Below are positions 6,001-6,812 of a stretch of DNA of 6,812 bases, one piece after another. Within the stretch, counting starts at the first letter, position 1. Each line of letters begins with the position of its first letter. Below the pieces are notes generated by a model. That model saw only the letters and a list, made by a program, of their open reading frames with translations, had not been told where the DNA came from and ran no database searches. Source of the stretch: CAYSFE01 sp964430225 (GTDB lineage Bacteria; Patescibacteriota; Dojkabacteria; GCA-016699595; JBAXKR01); NCBI GenBank assembly GCA_964430225.1, contig CAYSFE010000025.1:1-6812 (forward strand), read 5' to 3'. The position numbers were made by a program, and so were the translations under genes.

Positions 6001-6812
6001 TTATTTAATTAACATCTCTAAATAGTTATCTATGTTTACAATATCAACACTTCCCTCTTTATATGTATCGATAAACTCATCAGGAACTTTGTATTTATTA
6101 TCTTTAAAGATAAACTGCATCCCTTTTAATTTTCCATCTATTTCTTCTATGAAAGAGATTTCTTTACGGTCATACGTTCTCCAATAATGATAGTTTGGTT
6201 CTATAGACTTATATGAGTTTGTCTTTATTCTCTCCATTACACAGTAGTTTTCAAAAAGCATTTCTGTATCCATTCTAAGATCTAGATCATTAAAGTTTCT
6301 AATTAGACTATTTCTAATACCTAGATCATAGAAATATATCTTTCTCATTTTGGAAACTTCTTTTTCATAGCTTCTTGAAAATGGTGTGATTACCCTTATA
6401 ACAAAGACTCGCTCTAAGAGATTTACGTATCTAATAATTGTATTTTTATTTACTTCAAGTTGGCTTGCCAGTTCATCGTAACTTATCTCCTCCCCTATCC
6501 TTAAAGCTAACACCTCTAAGAGCTTAGTAATTAGTTCATGTTTCTTTAAATGTTCAAATTCTAAAATATCTTGATATAGATATTTGTTTGCTAAGTTATT
6601 TATCTTCTCAGGGGCTTCAAGTTCTGAACTATTTATTACAAATGGATATGTTCCAAATCTTAAAAAAGATGGAAGCATACGACTTAGTTCTATATGGTCA
6701 TATCTTTGAGTGAGTTCAGTTACGGAAAGTGGATAAAGTGTAAACTCATATACTCTACCAGTCATTGGTTCAGATATTTCTTCACTTAAATCAAGTGCTG
6801 AACTGCCTGTAG
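6001..6812 (-). CDS. AAA_14/DUF4143 ATPase, C-terminal part (N-terminus outside window)
   Basis: The frame stays open to the right edge, so the ATG at 6765 is internal: TGSSALDLSEEISEP directly precedes MTGRVYEFTLYPLSVTEL. This is the end of the AAA_14 ATPase domain, where the family has a TGSsa...GR...PLsf pattern. About 269 residues are visible. The Walker motifs are off-window. DUF4143 follows, with YLYQDILEFEHLKKHELI and a winged-helix segment (EISYDELASQLEVNKNTIIRYV, about visible residues 108-129), then KIYFYDLGIRNSL and FENYCVMERI. The C-terminal region has the family's YWRT strand and a nuclease-fold layout, but the usual E(I/V)D...E(F/V)K pattern reads EIS...MQFIF. Members of this family are common, often multicopy, in bacteria and archaea, and their biological role is poorly known. 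It lies 41 nt upstream of the DHH gene on the same strand, so the two may be co-transcribed. Confidence 0.9.
   Translation of the reverse strand, partial: TGSSALDLSEEISEPMTGRVYEFTLYPLSVTELTQRYDHIELSRMLPSFLRFGTYPFVINSSELEAPEKINNLANKYLYQDILEFEHLKKHELITKLLEVLALRIGEEISYDELASQLEVNKNTIIRYVNLLERVFVIRVITPFSRSYEKEVSKMRKIYFYDLGIRNSLIRNFNDLDLRMDTEMLFENYCVMERIKTNSYKSIEPNYHYWRTYDRKEISFIEEIDGKLKGMQFIFKDNKYKVPDEFIDTYKEGSVDIVNIDNYLEMLIK

Noticed and set aside
1..6812. Mobile element, defence system, CRISPR array, tRNA or rRNA
   Set aside because: There are no transposase or integrase motifs, no regularly spaced repeats, and no non-coding space long enough for a structured RNA. The content is mostly housekeeping.

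Overview
The window is visibly AT-rich and very tightly packed: there is no gene-free stretch longer than 41 bp, and neighbouring genes abut or overlap. The ribosomal protein L34 (opening MPKRTYQP), the four-helix FtsK, the DUF4143-type ATPase, and the lack of any convincing Shine-Dalgarno sequence at the visible starts together suggest a small-genome bacterium. The Candidate Phyla Radiation (Patescibacteria) is my best guess. This is inference; nothing here fixes a lineage. The genetic code looks standard: tryptophan is TGG, glycine is GGN throughout ftsK, and stops are mostly TAA or TAG.

Left block (1-5033, + strand): the 3' part of metG (methionyl-tRNA synthetase) is followed by rpmH (ribosomal protein L34) and rnpA (RNase P protein). 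Then come a single-pass membrane protein with a Ser/Thr-rich stalk and an outside domain, ftsK (DNA translocase), and a second small single-pass membrane protein with four cysteines. rpmH-rnpA is a classic bacterial pair, but dnaA is not upstream and yidC is not downstream. The two unidentified membrane proteins each start inside the preceding gene, which suggests coupled translation. This strand combines translation and RNA processing (metG, rpmH, rnpA) with chromosome segregation and cell-envelope functions (ftsK and the two anchored proteins).

Right block (5030-6812, - strand): a DHH-DHHA2 phosphoesterase of the family II pyrophosphatase / PRUNE type converges on the left block with a 4-nt overlap of stop codons. 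Just upstream of it on the same strand is the 3' part of an AAA_14/DUF4143 ATPase that runs off the right edge.

I see no mobile element, CRISPR array, RNA gene or defence island. The observations most worth following are coordinated changes at metal-ligand positions in the DHH protein, the loss of nuclease-motif residues at the C-terminus of the DUF4143 protein, and the unidentified membrane protein that occupies the position where yidC is usually found.
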